Source of the DNA: Labyrinthula sp. Ha
Taxonomy: Eukaryota; Sar; Bigyra; Labyrinthulida; Labyrinthulaceae
Length of the DNA stretch: 64,000 bases
Direction of reading: 5' to 3'
NCBI GenBank assembly: GCA_015227615.1
Contig: JAALGZ010000014.1
Location: 124,001 to 188,000 of the forward strand
Below the pieces are notes generated by a model. The model saw only the letters and a list, made by a program, of their open reading frames with translations, was not told the origin of the DNA and made no database searches. How positions within the stretch are numbered: position 1 is the stretch's first letter; every line of letters begins with the position of its first letter. Positions 37,078 through 50,257 of the stretch are shown piece after piece. Both the position numbers and the translations under genes were made by a program.

Positions 37078-40000
37078 ACAATTATTATCTATTATTACGA
37101 TATTATATCTAAGAAGGGACAAGAACAGAATAAGACGAGAGTAGAAGCGTGGTGCACTATCTTGTATTCTATGATACATGAATAGAGAGCAGAACTTCTG
37201 ATTTCTCGCATATGTTTCAGAAAATCTTAGCACTAATGATGGATGCTCTACGGTATTGCAATTTAGACATCATTCTTGTTATATTCTCCCATTGTAATTA
37301 GAGAATAATCTAAGAAATGTTGTAATTCTTTCAACATTGTATACACTGATATGGAGACCTGAAACGAAGGAAATAGCCGAATTAAATTGAACTAGAAGGG
37401 GAAAAAATGCTCGAATAGAGAAAACCTTAACTCTTGTACTATTTATAAACCAATACTAGCTAAGGTAAGAAAGCGATATTTTGGGGGGCATTAATTCTAA
37501 GCCTGAAATCCGTTCATTAGTAGAATGAAGTTAGGTTATTGCTGAAAAAATGTTCGTTTTAACATATTGATTCTTAACAACTATCGACAAGAAATCTACT
37601 AATCTTTAAGATAAAGATCATTAATTGCTAGCGTTTCTTCACGATATCCCCTGTGACATCAGGTACAACCTAAACATCTCCTATACTTCCAGCTACGATG
37701 ACATTGCCGAGTAATGTTAACTTTTTTGTCTTAGTATATTGTGTTTACCCAGTGAAATGACGAGTTTTACCTGGTTGTACAGTCAGAGAAAATCTGATGC
37801 TGAGGAAATCCTTATGAACTCTTCAAGATTTTTTCATCAGTTCCTCAAACATATCTAAGAGCATTTTCAACCCATCATAAGGATTACTCAAAACTACCTT
37901 GAATGTTACTCAAAGGGTTGAGATACTAATTCTGTATGTAGCCAAATACACGTCAAACAACTTTCTTTAGGGGTTGAGCAGTTTCAAGAAAGATTCAGCT
38001 TAAGAAACCAAAGACTTGTTCTAAATTATGTTATTTTTGGATAGTAACACTGAAATTGCACATCAATAAGACTAACTTATTTAATATATAGAACAGCTTA
38101 TCCTAAACACAATGAGTTTCTCGAACTTCTCAATATTCAGATAATATCCCTTACAGATTCTTCATTCATTCTGAGTCTTTGAGAAGAAAGTTTACACCTC
38201 GACTGATATCTCAGCGAGAAATCAGACTGAAGGCCTAGCCGCGAGCTATAAATAGGCCAAAATTAACAAAAGTATCTTAAAAGCTGCGACTTTGTAGTTT
38301 GAGTTAAGAAATAAACGTGGTCCTATATTGATCATCGGACTATACATCGGATAAGGCTTCTGTCTTGGATGTCCTGGCAGCAAGTGTTGTGGAAAACACG
38401 TTAACAAAATGCTATGAATCTCAACTATAATTTTATAGCTCTCGTTCATTACTCTGAGTACCAGAAACTCTTTCTTATTGTATTATTCGTAAAATTTAGC
38501 GAGGGTTAGCATTTCCTCATTCTCATAAAGATCGATGACGAGGTAAAGACTGATATTTGTGCTCAGCTATTTGGATATTGGAGCTTACATAGTATTTAGT
38601 GATTAATCAGTTAGTTTAATACTTCTCATTAGGGTACTGGTAAAATTCTTCCTAATATCCAGTTTTCCTTAGGTCACACATGGCACATCCAGATCAAAAT
38701 ATATTTTCCCTCAGGTGGTAGTGATAGTTAATAGAGCTCTGTAATCACTTGTAGACTCATTCTGGATATTAGAGTTGGGAAATAACTTGACTGGTACTTA
38801 CCTTAAATGTGCACTTGACATCGATGGGATATAATGAGGGTTTTCAATTGAAAGTCTTCAAAACTAAATCTGCAGTTATTGATATATCTATGCACAGTAT
38901 GTCCTTGAAGTATCTCTGCTTTGATCTATCTATAGCGGAAACAAATTAAAATTTTACTTTAAATTAAGAAAACTTTAAAATATAAATGTTTGCATAACCA
39001 TTAATTTCTTTCACAGGCCATACTGAAAATATCTTGTAGTTTTGTCCACTGGAAACATATCTTTCTCGTTGAGATACAGAATTAGGGTAAGTCTCCTGGG
39101 ATTAAAACACGAAAAATAACCATTGCTGACGATGTGCAAAATAATTTTAATGTCCAATTTCAGGGGTTTACGAATATTTTCGAATTATTCTGAAAGATAT
39201 GCTAAATAAAAATAAATGATCTGTACCTGAAAAAGCGAAAAAAATGCAAAACATAATGGTTTCAAGAAGTTGGAACACTCAGTTAACGTGCCAAGAAGAT
39301 TTCATGATTTTGTTGAAATCTTGTTGCACGGTCAGAGATCGAAACTGCAGGATTTTTTCGTTATTCAGTACATACATTTTCAAAAGCTTGAAAGATGATT
39401 ATTTTGCAGTTTTTCTGCATCTTCTGTTTTGATCCTCTCTTAATCATATTATTTGTCACTAGTCAACTTAGGTATATTTTCTTGAAGTTGTGCCGGGTTA
39501 ACACTTATGAAAGGTATTCTAAATTACTGCAAATCCTTCAGTGAGGTATCTGACAAGGCCTTGAGTTAGGAAAGTATTTTTTTTTGATTGTTGGTTTCTT
39601 AGTCCAAAAGTTACCTCTAGTATTAAGCTTTTCCAAAATCAATATTTCATGGTGTCACTATAAGGCAACTAGTTGAAAATCCCTCATCTGCACCTTTCTA
39701 TTGCTTCTGAATCGAAGAAACCTAAAAAAAGGAAGAATCTGTAGTTTGGAGACTCATAAATAAATCCAGGTATTCTAATAATCTTTGCTATCATTTCTTG
39801 TTGTTTTGAGCAGAGCTATTCCCCATTGGAGTATGTATATTTTTATATTGTAGTGCTAAAGGCTAGGCTTGCTTCTCACTTTGTAGATTGAGATTTTAGG
39901 AAGTGCCAACAATGTAGTCTATATAAGCACCCAACTTGACATTTTCTTACCTCAAGGAAAAATCTAACAACTCTACACTAACTGAGACGCCATTACGATT

Positions 40001-40662
40001 CATGTGCTACATTCGGTTTTCTTCCTAGTTCTGGTAATAAAATTCTTTCATGATTTAATTATTTGTCCAAGGTTTTCATTCAGAAGATGTAAAAGTTATA
40101 TATATATATATATATGTTTACGTACTTAGAACAGTTATGTTGGGTTTGAAAAAATGTTTTATGTTAAACATTGGAGTTTTGTTTGTCGACACTGCCTATT
40201 GTTCCTGTTGGGAGGAGTTTCGTATAGAGAACTCGTATTTTGTTATTCTATCCTATAATCAAACTGTGTATGTTTGAACTAGTTCCCATAGGATCAGTTT
40301 GGGTCTCAGCTTTGAAGGTTGAACTACTTTTTTTAGACCAACACTTTTCGAGAACCTGGCTGAGATTCTAACTGAGAGCTCAGCTGAATTTAAATTTTTA
40401 GATATGGCATTACCGAATTATACGCAAAACAAAGTGTATTTCGCTGTCACAAGGTTCAAGGAATATATATGTGCTGAGAACAGGATGTTTCAGTCATGAA
40501 TCTTCTCAAGAAAAACCAGAAGATTGTTCCAGAAGCCAACTAACCTGAAATATAGTAACATACTTCTTTTAATTTGACACTAAAGGTTATGTACTGCTGG
40601 GAAAGAGTAGTTATAAACAAAAAACAAAATTAATCAGTAGAACTTTAACGAGAAGATAGAAA
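37078..40662. other. gene-poor AT-rich interval
   Basis: No frame of interest in 3.6 kb. A pure TA run of 19 bases lies at 40097-40115. The last few hundred bases are the presumed promoter of the 7TM-RGS gene. Confidence 0.55.
40097..40115. repeat. (TA)n microsatellite
   Basis: Uninterrupted alternating TA of 19 bases in gene-free DNA. Confidence 0.9.
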
Positions 40663-42054
40663 ATGAATTCAAAAAATACTACTGTAAAATGTGACTCAAT
40701 ACCCGAATACACAGATGGATACATTTTATTCTGTGTAAGTTACGCTGGAGCTGTGTTATTCATCAACATACTTTGCATGGGCCTTTGGATTAGATACAAC
40801 TCCCCGCAATACCCAAGTTTACAACAAAGATCTACATTTCAAACTTTAATATTTTCCATGACTTGGGTGTTATACCTTTTCGTTTCAACAGGTTATAGAT
40901 TAGATCCCAGTACAGATGAGTTAGTCAGTTGCTTCACGTTTAACTTGATGTATTGCCTATCTCTCGCAATCCCTTTGGGAATTCAATTGTTTCGCGTCTG
41001 GAGATGGTTCCTTCAGCTCGAATATAATACACTCAGCTTTAAAGTTTTTGAAGAAGAGTCTGAAAACTTTTATTCGCACCAAAATAGACACTGGCGATTT
41101 TCAAAACGCTCAAAAGAATCGTTGATCTTTCCAAAGTTATCAGATGATGCAAAGCAGCTTGAGAAGTATAGAAAAAAGCTATCCAAAAGGCGCACCAATT
41201 TCATGCTCATTATAATCATATTATTTTCCATTGCGATATTCTCTATATTAGCTACTTTATCTTGCAAGATGGGTCATGGATGTGGAATTCTCTCTCCACG
41301 TGTCGCGTTGATAAATGATATTCTCTTCTCCAGTTATGGATTCGGTGCATTGATGACTGTAATAAGTGTTCACCGAATGACAAAATCACTACCTGATCCA
41401 TACAACTATATGCGAGATATAAAGTTAGCCATTGGTCTTCCATTAGTATTCGGATGTTTATACATTGCAGTTATGACATCTCATCCACAAAGTAATGCGG
41501 AGAAGGTGTATCCAATAAGCCCAGCACTATTACCTGATTTTGGTATATATTGCTGCTATTTTATTGTAATTGTACTTCCTCTAAAAGTTTTATTTCCATG
41601 CTTAAAATTATCGGATCCTAACAACGTCTCTATGGAAGCATTTCTCCAAAGTGAGAACGGGCTTAGATTATTTAAAAGTTACATGGTCTGTGAGCTTAGT
41701 GTAGAGAACTTGAACTTCTATCTTGCAGCAACAAAATGGAAAGAAAATTTTCATAACTTTGAGAACTCAGCCAACTTAGAAAGTGCGCGCACAATTGCTA
41801 ATGAATGGTTACCGGATCCTGAGAACAAAGATTATTCAAGTCAGCAGTATGTGAATGTTGGATACAAAGTCGTTTGCGATATCCGAGCTCAGCTGAAATT
41901 AGACATAGTTGAAGAATCAATATTTGACCCTGTTGTTAATGAAGTTTATAATTTGATGTGGACAAACAGTTTTGCGCGATTCAAGAATACCCAAAAATAT
42001 CGCCAATTCTTGGGTACACAATATGACATAGAGCATTCAGCTGCAAGTCTATAA
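40663..42054 (+). CDS. seven-transmembrane receptor-like protein with C-terminal RGS domain, 463 aa
   Basis: Seven hydrophobic segments can be placed at about 18-45, 57-78, 85-112, 179-201, 212-236, 248-268 and 286-312. An RGS domain follows at about 322-450: 'VENLNFYLAATKWKENF' corresponds to the conserved ENLxFW helix, and 'MWTNSFARFKNTQKYRQFL' to the closing helices. A long loop sits between helices 3 and 4 (about 115-178), rich in Lys and Ser. Architecture and length are close to plant AtRGS1 (459 aa), a plasma-membrane GTPase accelerator for G-alpha, and to 7TM-RGS proteins of other protists. It should speed GTP hydrolysis on a heterotrimeric G-alpha. A ligand is unknown. It converges with the O-fucosyltransferase gene, with 28 bp between the stops. 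Confidence 0.88.
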   Translation: MNSKNTTVKCDSIPEYTDGYILFCVSYAGAVLFINILCMGLWIRYNSPQYPSLQQRSTFQTLIFSMTWVLYLFVSTGYRLDPSTDELVSCFTFNLMYCLSLAIPLGIQLFRVWRWFLQLEYNTLSFKVFEEESENFYSHQNRHWRFSKRSKESLIFPKLSDDAKQLEKYRKKLSKRRTNFMLIIIILFSIAIFSILATLSCKMGHGCGILSPRVALINDILFSSYGFGALMTVISVHRMTKSLPDPYNYMRDIKLAIGLPLVFGCLYIAVMTSHPQSNAEKVYPISPALLPDFGIYCCYFIVIVLPLKVLFPCLKLSDPNNVSMEAFLQSENGLRLFKSYMVCELSVENLNFYLAATKWKENFHNFENSANLESARTIANEWLPDPENKDYSSQQYVNVGYKVVCDIRAQLKLDIVEESIFDPVVNEVYNLMWTNSFARFKNTQKYRQFLGTQYDIEHSAASL

Positions 42055-42082
42055 GCCCCAAGGTTAACAGTCCACACATGCC

Positions 42083-43739
42083 TTAAGATACGGGTTCAAA
42101 TGCCCCTTCCCATGATTCTTTATATTCTTTTCCCCATGATGGATGTGATCCTCCGTAGCTTCCATGTGGATATTTGCTCCAAGAAGGACCTTCGAGAAAA
42201 TGATAGTAGTCCGATGGATATCTTGCTGATATATCTAAGACCAAGTTTTGCCTTACATCGTTCATGTAACCCCTTAACCTGTTAATGTAACCTGAAAAGG
42301 TGGATAACCGTGTACCAATGAAGTTTCGTGATCTAGAGCAGATAATGCTTTCGATACAACCAATCCAAATCTAAGTGAAAACAATATGATAACCATACCT
42401 TTGGCGCATCGTTCAAGTACTTGTCGTAGAAGTCATCTAGAAAAAATATTTTTTTTTCTCCATAACGATCTTTTAACGGCTGAAACCAAGTATGTTTTCT
42501 CTTTCTGGTCATAGCTAAAGGATCCATACTTACAGATTTTCCATTTTCATTCTTGCTATCAATTTCATCGGTAGCAATGTATAGAACCTCATTTCTCCGT
42601 ATCAAACCTTCGATATTTGAAGTAATCTTTTCGGCATCTATTTTAACATGTTCAAACTGAAACTCATTTCTACGAACATGGATACAACTGAAATTATTCA
42701 CCCCGCCAATTGCATTGGAATTAACTATTCTTTCGGCCAAGGAAAACATTTCTTCTTTAAAATGCAGGTGATCTTTTATTAATCGGTTCATCTCTTGTTG
42801 TCTTCTTTTATCGTAAAAATAAATCATTGTATAAAAGTGTCCCAACAAGTTATGTGGAAAGTGAATAATTTCTGCTTTCTTCACAGTTTCATCCATTGAG
42901 TTAAAGAAAACCTGTTTCCTTCGTGCAAAATTCTCAAACCAGTACTCTTCTTTTCCTTTTTTCTTCTTCCCTCGTTGGGGACATTTTGGAACACAAAACA
43001 TGATATCCCCTCCAATAGTCTTCTCCCCGATCAAATCCTTATCAATAAACAATACTTCTCCTTCATTATAATCCTTTAACCCTTCATAGTACCTATCCAC
43101 TGAACTATGCATTTTCTCTCCGGGGATTTCATACTTCTCTTGCTTATTTTTAAACTTTACATTTTCTTCGAGAAATTCATTATATTTTTTAACGGAAAAT
43201 CCTTTTGATATATCTTCAAAGTCAAAATAGTCCATTAAGTCAGAAGTTCCACGAAGGTAAAGTTTAAAAGAAGGAGGAAGAATAAGAGTTCTATTAAGTG
43301 CATAGCTCAAAGCTAAAGCCATCTCAAGGCTCATACGTATATTGTTGAACCCTCCGTGCCAAGGTGTAAAGGTTATAAACTTTTCGAGAGATGGAAGTCT
43401 ATTCTTTGACCACATGTGTTTTGATTCTAACCAGTAGCGAGTATTATAATACGAAATTACTAGTTTAGATAATGTTGGAATCATATTTTTGTTCAGCTCT
43501 GGAGATTTTATGATATTTTCTTCTTCTAGTTGTTTTTTCTCTAGTTTCTGTTGGAGGATTGAGACACGATGAAGTAATGATTGAACCTCTGCATGCTCCA
43601 GATCGGATGAAATATGTTCTTCTACACCAACCAGAGATGATCGAAGAAAATTTTGGTTTGTGGAAACTAAGTTGAGAAGAGAAAGTGTTGTGAAAACGGT
43701 CATGCTCAAAGTAAAGATAGCAACAAATCTTCTGTCCAT
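42083..43739 (-). CDS. GDP-fucose O-fucosyltransferase-family membrane protein, 2 exons, 542 aa
   Basis: Exon 1 (42399-43739) and exon 2 (42083-42370) join in frame across a 28-nt intron. Without splicing, the frame would end in a nonsense tail and lose the last conserved motif. Residues 5-25 form a signal-anchor and about 48-80 a short coiled coil. The catalytic domain begins at 'FTPWHGGFNNIRMSLEMALA' (motif I), has 'CIHVRRNEFQ' (motif II), and in exon 2 'IESIICSRSRNFIGTRLSTF' and 'SGYINRLRGY' (motif III). This is the plant-like O-FucT family of Golgi enzymes that use GDP-fucose. The acceptor cannot be inferred. A Ser/Tyr/Pro-rich tail of about 60 residues follows. A broken, inverted copy lies at about 62740-64000. 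Confidence 0.92.
42371..42398 (-). other. 28-nt intron of O-fucosyltransferase gene
   Basis: On the minus strand it begins gtatgg and ends cacttag. Removal joins ...LNDAPK to IWIGCIESIICS in phase 0, restoring the family's C-terminal motif. This is the clearest proof in the window that 28-nt introns are real. Confidence 0.93.
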
Positions 43740-45596
43740 TTTTACTTGTATATAAGATAATTATTGATTTTCAAAATATTTATTTACGTTAGTTTGAGTA
43801 GAATTATTAAAACTAAGTTTATTCAAGAATACGATGATCTTCAAGAATAAGTATCTGTGTAATTTCTTCCTTTTTTTCTTAAATATTCAAATAGTAATGC
43901 TATATTGTGTTTTTTGCATATATCATATAATTTTAAATCTATGTCCTCAAGATATATATCTTAACTATTACATCAATATATTCCTTTAATTATGGTTTTA
44001 TTTCTCCTGGTTATCATATTCCAGCATTCATCATTGAATCAAATAAGTTTCCGAAAAAAAAATAAAATAAAGTAAAAATTCAAAATGAATCACATAATGA
44101 CGTGAGACAATCAAGTCAAGGAAACGAGTAACCAACGAAGGAAGAGCCCAAATAGATATGAAGGGAATTAAAAGTATATTATACAATAGAAAAAGATATG
44201 CTGAAGTTTCAAGATATGTGTTTGAAACCCGTTTTATGAGTAAAACTCGGACTTAAAACGAAATTTGGATGAACAAGATATGAACCAAAGAAGGAAACTT
44301 ATATCTGTGAAGAGAAACTCAACAAGAATACATAACATAACACAAACATATATCTTGAAGTTTCAATTTACATATTTCAATCATATTTTAGAAAGAATAT
44401 TTCACTCTTTTTAGAAGTTTGTTAGACTGATTTGGTTCATGATGAAATCACGGATTAGAAAAACAGCTAATATTGATTTGAACAAAGAGATTTTCAAGAA
44501 CGATTACTCAGGCTTCATCTACCTCAACTGCAAGGATACAGATCATATATGTAAACTTCTTCTCTTGACAGACCTTGCGAGTATCAAAATGACAACTTTC
44601 CCACAATGTATTTAAAGTTGAAACTGTTATGAAAAGTTAAAACAAGGTAAAATGAAATAAAATATGAAATGGCTAAATTAAAAGCTAATTAGTTTTATTC
44701 TCTTACACCTTACTTACAGAAAGAGGGGTGGCTACAGTGGAAAGGTTATGGCGCTTTTTCCTATTGATTTATGATAGGAAGGGGTGCCATGTTACTAGGA
44801 AGTTGAATAAGTACATATGGAAAGTTCAAAAACATTCAGGGCATAAGTTCAAGCAAGATTTTTCAGCAGCATAAGCTATGTTTTCAATGTATACATTTGG
44901 AAAGTTCAAATGGTCCAGGTAGTTCCCGGTATGCAGGAGAAGGGTCAGTTCCCGTTGGTTCTGAGCGTCGATGGTGTGCACGAGTATGAAAGGAAAACTC
45001 ATACCTTTATATTGAACATAAATTCAGGCTACACTTCGATTTTTTTTTCTCTCACTTAATTTTTTTAGTTGATTGTAAGATTGCTGATCCTTTCTGGGAT
45101 AATGATGAGGCAACGTCCCAAACCAGTCCGTACAGATTATTCTTCAGAGCATCCCACATTTTTATTACAGTTGCATATGCCTCCTTCTACCCTTTTCCGC
45201 TCTTTTTTCTCTCCATGCACATTTTACTATAGGTCAGAAGTAGCTATGAGTACTTTTCAAAAGGTATAGAGTTTGTCTTCAACATGCAAAACGATGGAAC
45301 TTTGACCTTCAGCTGCAATTTCTTGGTGTTTCTGGTTTTTACTCTTTCAAACCCTTTCAAAGCTGCAATATATAGGGGAAGTCTATGGAAATCCCATCTA
45401 GGAAGCAGATTGGACAAGCATATGTATCTCCGGTGCTTTTTGTAGCAAACATGTATATAGTGGTTGTAAAGCATGTTCAAGTTAAATTTCAATGAGTATA
45501 AAAGCTTTGAATATAAAACCCATCCACGATCTCAATTTAAAGATAAGATTCAACAATCTGGCAGCTTATCTTCTCAGCAACAACGTAGTTAAAATT
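43740..45596. other. gene-free AT-rich interval
   Basis: Nothing recognisable. The first part is the presumed promoter of the O-fucosyltransferase gene. Short frames at 45069-45269 and 45244-45492 have no family features. Confidence 0.55.
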
Positions 45597-46371
45597 TCAC
45601 TTGCTTAAGGTTATGAAGTATCCGAGCATCGTTTCTGACTCCTTACTAATTATTGTTTTTAATTCCTTACTCATCTCTGTTAGCTTACTTCTTAGATCTT
45701 TGATTTTTGAAAATATTTCATGCTGATAGCATTCTACTGTTTGATAGTAACATTCCAAAAGCTGGTCTAGAGTCTCGAAACTCAGCGTCTGTTTTAATGC
45801 TCCTCTTCCTTTCAACGTTAAATGAATTGACACAATTTTTTAACTCGATCTATGAGGAAACGTCAAAATTCTCCTAGTATGGGTCTAGCATAGAGTGTGT
45901 GGCTTTTTATATTCAACGTCTTAAGTAATTCTGTCGCTGTTTCTACCGGTAATTATGTAGCAAGATTTGAAGATGTGTTCAAAGAGATTTTTCTAATTGA
46001 AATCAATGAAAAAGAGTCTTTTATAATCTGGTCATAAGCTGCAGGAACTCTTCACCTAAAAGAATCTTTCAAGCCGAACCAAATGTAGTTGCAAAATACT
46101 TGATACAACAGACCTGGGCGACTTTGAACTCTGCTGCAGTTTTAGCCAGAGCTAAACTTACATCACTCATAAGTACAGAAGGATGAGTTAGGCCATGATT
46201 CTTAAGACCACCAACTACCTCAAAGAAATTCTCTGTTTTCACAAAAATGCAGCCAAATTTAACAGTGCGTGAAAAACAGTCAAGAACAATTGGAGATATA
46301 ACTAGCAACCGACATCTTGAAAGACCAGGTGTTGTATCTATTTGAATTAAATCTTGAAAGGTTTGTGTCAA
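45597..46371 (-). mobile_element. decayed Mutator-like (MULE) transposase, relic 1
   Basis: Two minus-strand frames separated by stops look like pieces of one MULE transposase. The upstream piece (46069-46371) holds 'QIDTTPGLSRCRLLVISP', 'FGCIFVKTENF', 'HPSVLMSDVSLALAK' and 'VCCIKYFATTF'. The spacing and the two Asp-containing motifs (DTT and SDxxLALAK) fit a MULE DDE domain. The downstream piece (45597-45833) holds 'LTLKGRGALKQTL' followed by a helical stretch, like the region after the catalytic domain. Several stops lie between them. A second relic at 61267-61870 shares the same order of motifs. Terminal inverted repeats were not found. Confidence 0.6.
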
Positions 46372-49300
46372 TTATTTCGGCAGATAATTTTGAAAAGTTA
46401 GCCCTTAAACTGTAGATTTGCCTGTTATTACTTTGTTATAATAGCATTCAATTTTCACTCCTCTACTGAAAGAGGTTGTTCCATTTTACCATAATACTCA
46501 TGTAGCTATATCCTGATAACTTTTTTTCGCCTCTAGATCTCCTCGCGACTTTTCTAGGAACTTTTATCTCAAAGTAAAAATACAGAAACCTTTTGCGAAG
46601 TGCTATAATGAAAATGAGTATTGAACTATTAGCCAAACCAAGTATTTCAATGAAGCTAAACTCATTATCGGTCAACTCATCCCGACACTTTCTTGGTTCA
46701 GGGCTAAATTTAACTTCTTGCGCTTAATCTTTGGGTAGTTACCGGAAAATCTACCGAGACAGTTTAAGATTAAACTTGATATCAACATAACATGTACAAT
46801 TGCCTCAGTTACTATATTGAAGCTTAGATTTTTTCAATATTTTAGTTTTTGTACCAAAGCTTTGATCACTTCCATCCGGTGTAGAGTAGCGAAACATTCT
46901 TTTCTCACTTTAAATCAACCTCAAAGAAGCTCTAAAATGGCTAAAAAATATCTCACTGAAGTTAATACCTCTACTTTGGTTCTAATTAATGGACTCGGTG
47001 ATATTTTAGTTGTTTTTCTACGTTGTTTGAAGTCGTTTCACGTCATGCTTGACGATTTCATTTCTGTTAATGTTTCTGTTTTTTTCTGAGTATTGGCTTT
47101 CGCGACGTGATTTTTCCCCATTCAATCAATCAAAATAAGTACAGTTAATTACTCATGAGTACAACTACCATCACTCAATTTAATAGTGGGATAAACAACT
47201 TTATATTACATTTTGCTTATTAAGTAGCTAAGCATAAACAATAACATAATTTCATAGGTGACAAGGGAGAATCAATTAATTTGTTTGCTGAATATTAACT
47301 TTCAATCTGCTGGCCAAGGTTATCTTACGTAGACAGAGCAGGATGTAGACTTAAGTATAAACACTGTTGACTTGGTTCTCTAGTCATTTACCTATAGGAA
47401 ATCAGATAGTCATTCAGTAAGGAACTATCTTTAGATTATAGCATTCGCGAAAACCAGGGTATGCTACGAAATCAAGATAAAAACAATGTCTAGTTATAGT
47501 CAGGTGTCTACGGTGCATGCGTTTTACCTTGATTTTATTCTCCATACCAAACTCATGTCACTAATAATTGGTTTTGCAAGAATATTCCCTTTTTATGCAT
47601 TTTAGTTGAATGCTCGTTACCTTAAATTAAGAAAAAATCACTATAAATTATTAAAATTGGCTTTGGTCATTATTATGCAACAACCATCGAGAATTTGATG
47701 AAACTTTTACAGCATAGTAAACAATTAGTAACAGTAAATCAAATTGCTCAAAATAATTAGTAGATAAATGTAGTCATCCCAAGATTTCTTCTTTGACAGG
47801 TGTCATAATCTCTGCCATATTTTTTCAAGGTTGCTTAAGAAGTAACACATTTTCCAACCCTGGTACAAAACCTTAACCGAGTTATCAATAACAGTACTTA
47901 GTGCTGTAATTTTATTATTTCACTGATTTATTTGAGTACATTGTAGCTCATCCTGATATGTAGTTTGAAACTGAGAGTGCCATATTTCGGATATAAACTA
48001 AAACTCTTGAGAATCTAGAAGCAACTCAAAATCACGCTTTTGAGAAAGAAACTAATATATTGAAAGCGAATTGTTGAATTCTGCTTAAAGAATTAAGACT
48101 AGTATTACAAGTTTTCTGTTGGATATTATAGTACGATTAGAATTAACGCTTAGGGTATTTATTAAGATTGGAAAAGGGGTGATATTTCTTCCCTGGCAGA
48201 ATATCTAAGAAAGTTTATTTCTAATATGATTAGAAATTTGCAAACAGTTTCTTCTAGACATTACCTTAGCTACTTGCACTTGCTTACACTTATGCCAAAT
48301 GAGAATTGACACGGCTCAAGTTGATTGTTTTATATCTTTTCACAGAAAAGATATTCTGTCGAAGCTGTTTCCATTGATCTATCATTTGCAACATAAGTTG
48401 TCATCTAATAAACCACCATTGCTCTAATAATAGTCTCGAAATGTATTAACTTCTATATTTGATTCGTTTAATTTAAGTTTTCCTATTCTCCCTGTTCATG
48501 TCACTAGAATTTCTATGTCCTATTCAACAAATATTCTTTATATATTTTGAACATTGAAAAAGTTAAAATCTGTACAATTTATACTCCGTCACCGGTGTTC
48601 CTGCTTTGAACCTCGGTAAAGTAGAAAGTATTTTGCTTTTCTTTTGAAGTCTGAATAACCTCTTCAGAAAACATTGTTAAAATTCAAATGAGTATCTAGA
48701 ATTTACAGGGTCATGATCTACTAGAGAATTCCATAAAATCACCTAAGATTTTGCTATTGTGTATCAGGAAAAGATGCACCAGGAACGAATAGAGAAAATA
48801 ACCACCACATAGCTCTGGTCATTCATAATATTATCATGTGTTCCTACAGAGACGCGATTCAGTTTTTAAGAATCTGCTTCTATAGTATTCGTTGGTCAAA
48901 AAATTCTTGGCCAAAGCAGCTTTGGATTATTTGGACGTAAGAACGCAGTCAAAATTCAGGAAATCACAATTGCTAAACATCGGAAAATGCCAGCAAAAGT
49001 ACTCATACGATTAAAGTGGGGAAGTACTACGGAGTAATCGAGGGAAAATTCCATTTGATAGCAAAGGATTATTAAATGATAAATATTAAGCGCCTCAATC
49101 CCGACTAAAAATCAGATGTGGAAAATAATACACATTACCTTCAGTTGGATATGTGCATATCAAATAAATATTGTCCATTAATCAGCTGTTCAAGGCCACT
49201 ACGGAGCAAATAGAGCTATTATCATGAGCTTATATGAGGTCATAGGAACATAAGCAGCTATTATCAATCACACAGAATATTAATAGTGCAAATTAAACAG

Positions 49301-50257
49301 GGATTCTGAAAAAAACAAACTTTTGAAAAACAGAGTGAAAAAGTTGATTTGTGGAGGTCAACGTAAAAGATCATGTTTCGTTTGAAGCAATGTTCATTTG
49401 TTTGAAAAACAGTTTTCTTACTTGGCTGTTATTGATAAAAAGCTCTCTCCATGCAGAAGAATTTTAGGAATATGAAAATTTACTTTTATATCTAGTACCC
49501 AAGGTTTCCTAGAGCGGATACCAAGATCTTTGACCAGACTCTTCATTGATAGTTTTCTTACCTCTCTATCGAGTAAATTGATGCTATAAACTTAGTGTTA
49601 AGGAATTCTTGATATTTATTTAGTAAAATGCTCAATGAAAATAAAAATGAACAAGAGAGAAGTGACAATAGTTTGAAACCTTTAGATCTGTTTTATTAAA
49701 GTCATGGTATAGTAAGCTTTAGATCTACCAAAAATAACTTTTTTTTTCAGAAATTATTTCGACATTGTAATTAAAAAACGATTATAAAATCATTTAGTTT
49801 TTTTCGCTATACGCATAAACCTCATGGATAGGTGTTACTATTAACAAATTTTACAGGTAAATGAAAAGTGCTTTTACTTGTCACATATCTTGTATAAATC
49901 TCAAAACTCATCTATGTTAAGGACTTTGAAGAATTATAACTAAAACAGAGTTTCATGTCAATAAACTTATTTTCACAAAGGAAATTATGATTATTTGAAC
50001 GCTTGGGCTGATGAAAATCAAGTAGTGACTTGAATGATAACAAAGAACTTAATTATTCAGTTTGGTTTGTTTAATGAATAAAACAATCCGAGAAAGCATA
50101 TTTTTTATATTTAATTTATTAATGAATAAAGAGTATACCGTAAAAAGTTTGTATCATATTATGAACTTAACAATATTTAGTTCACTATGATGATAAATAT
50201 ATTCAAACCCTAATGCTGCATTACTACACTATAGCACTAAAGAAAATCTGAAAATCC
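46372..50257. other. gene-poor AT-rich interval
   Basis: The first 300 bases may continue MULE relic 1 (a weakly similar run just upstream of its DTT motif). Otherwise I see no gene; a 90-residue frame at 46817-47089 has no family features. The end is the presumed promoter of the FKBP-parvulin gene. Confidence 0.5.

Noticed and set aside
42083-42265. stand-alone 60-residue frame after the 7TM-RGS gene
   Set aside because: It is the end of exon 2 of the O-fucosyltransferase gene, joined through the 28-nt intron.
46817-47089. 90-residue plus-strand frame beside MULE relic 1
   Set aside because: No similarity to a transposase or to any family I can recognise; opposite strand to the relic.
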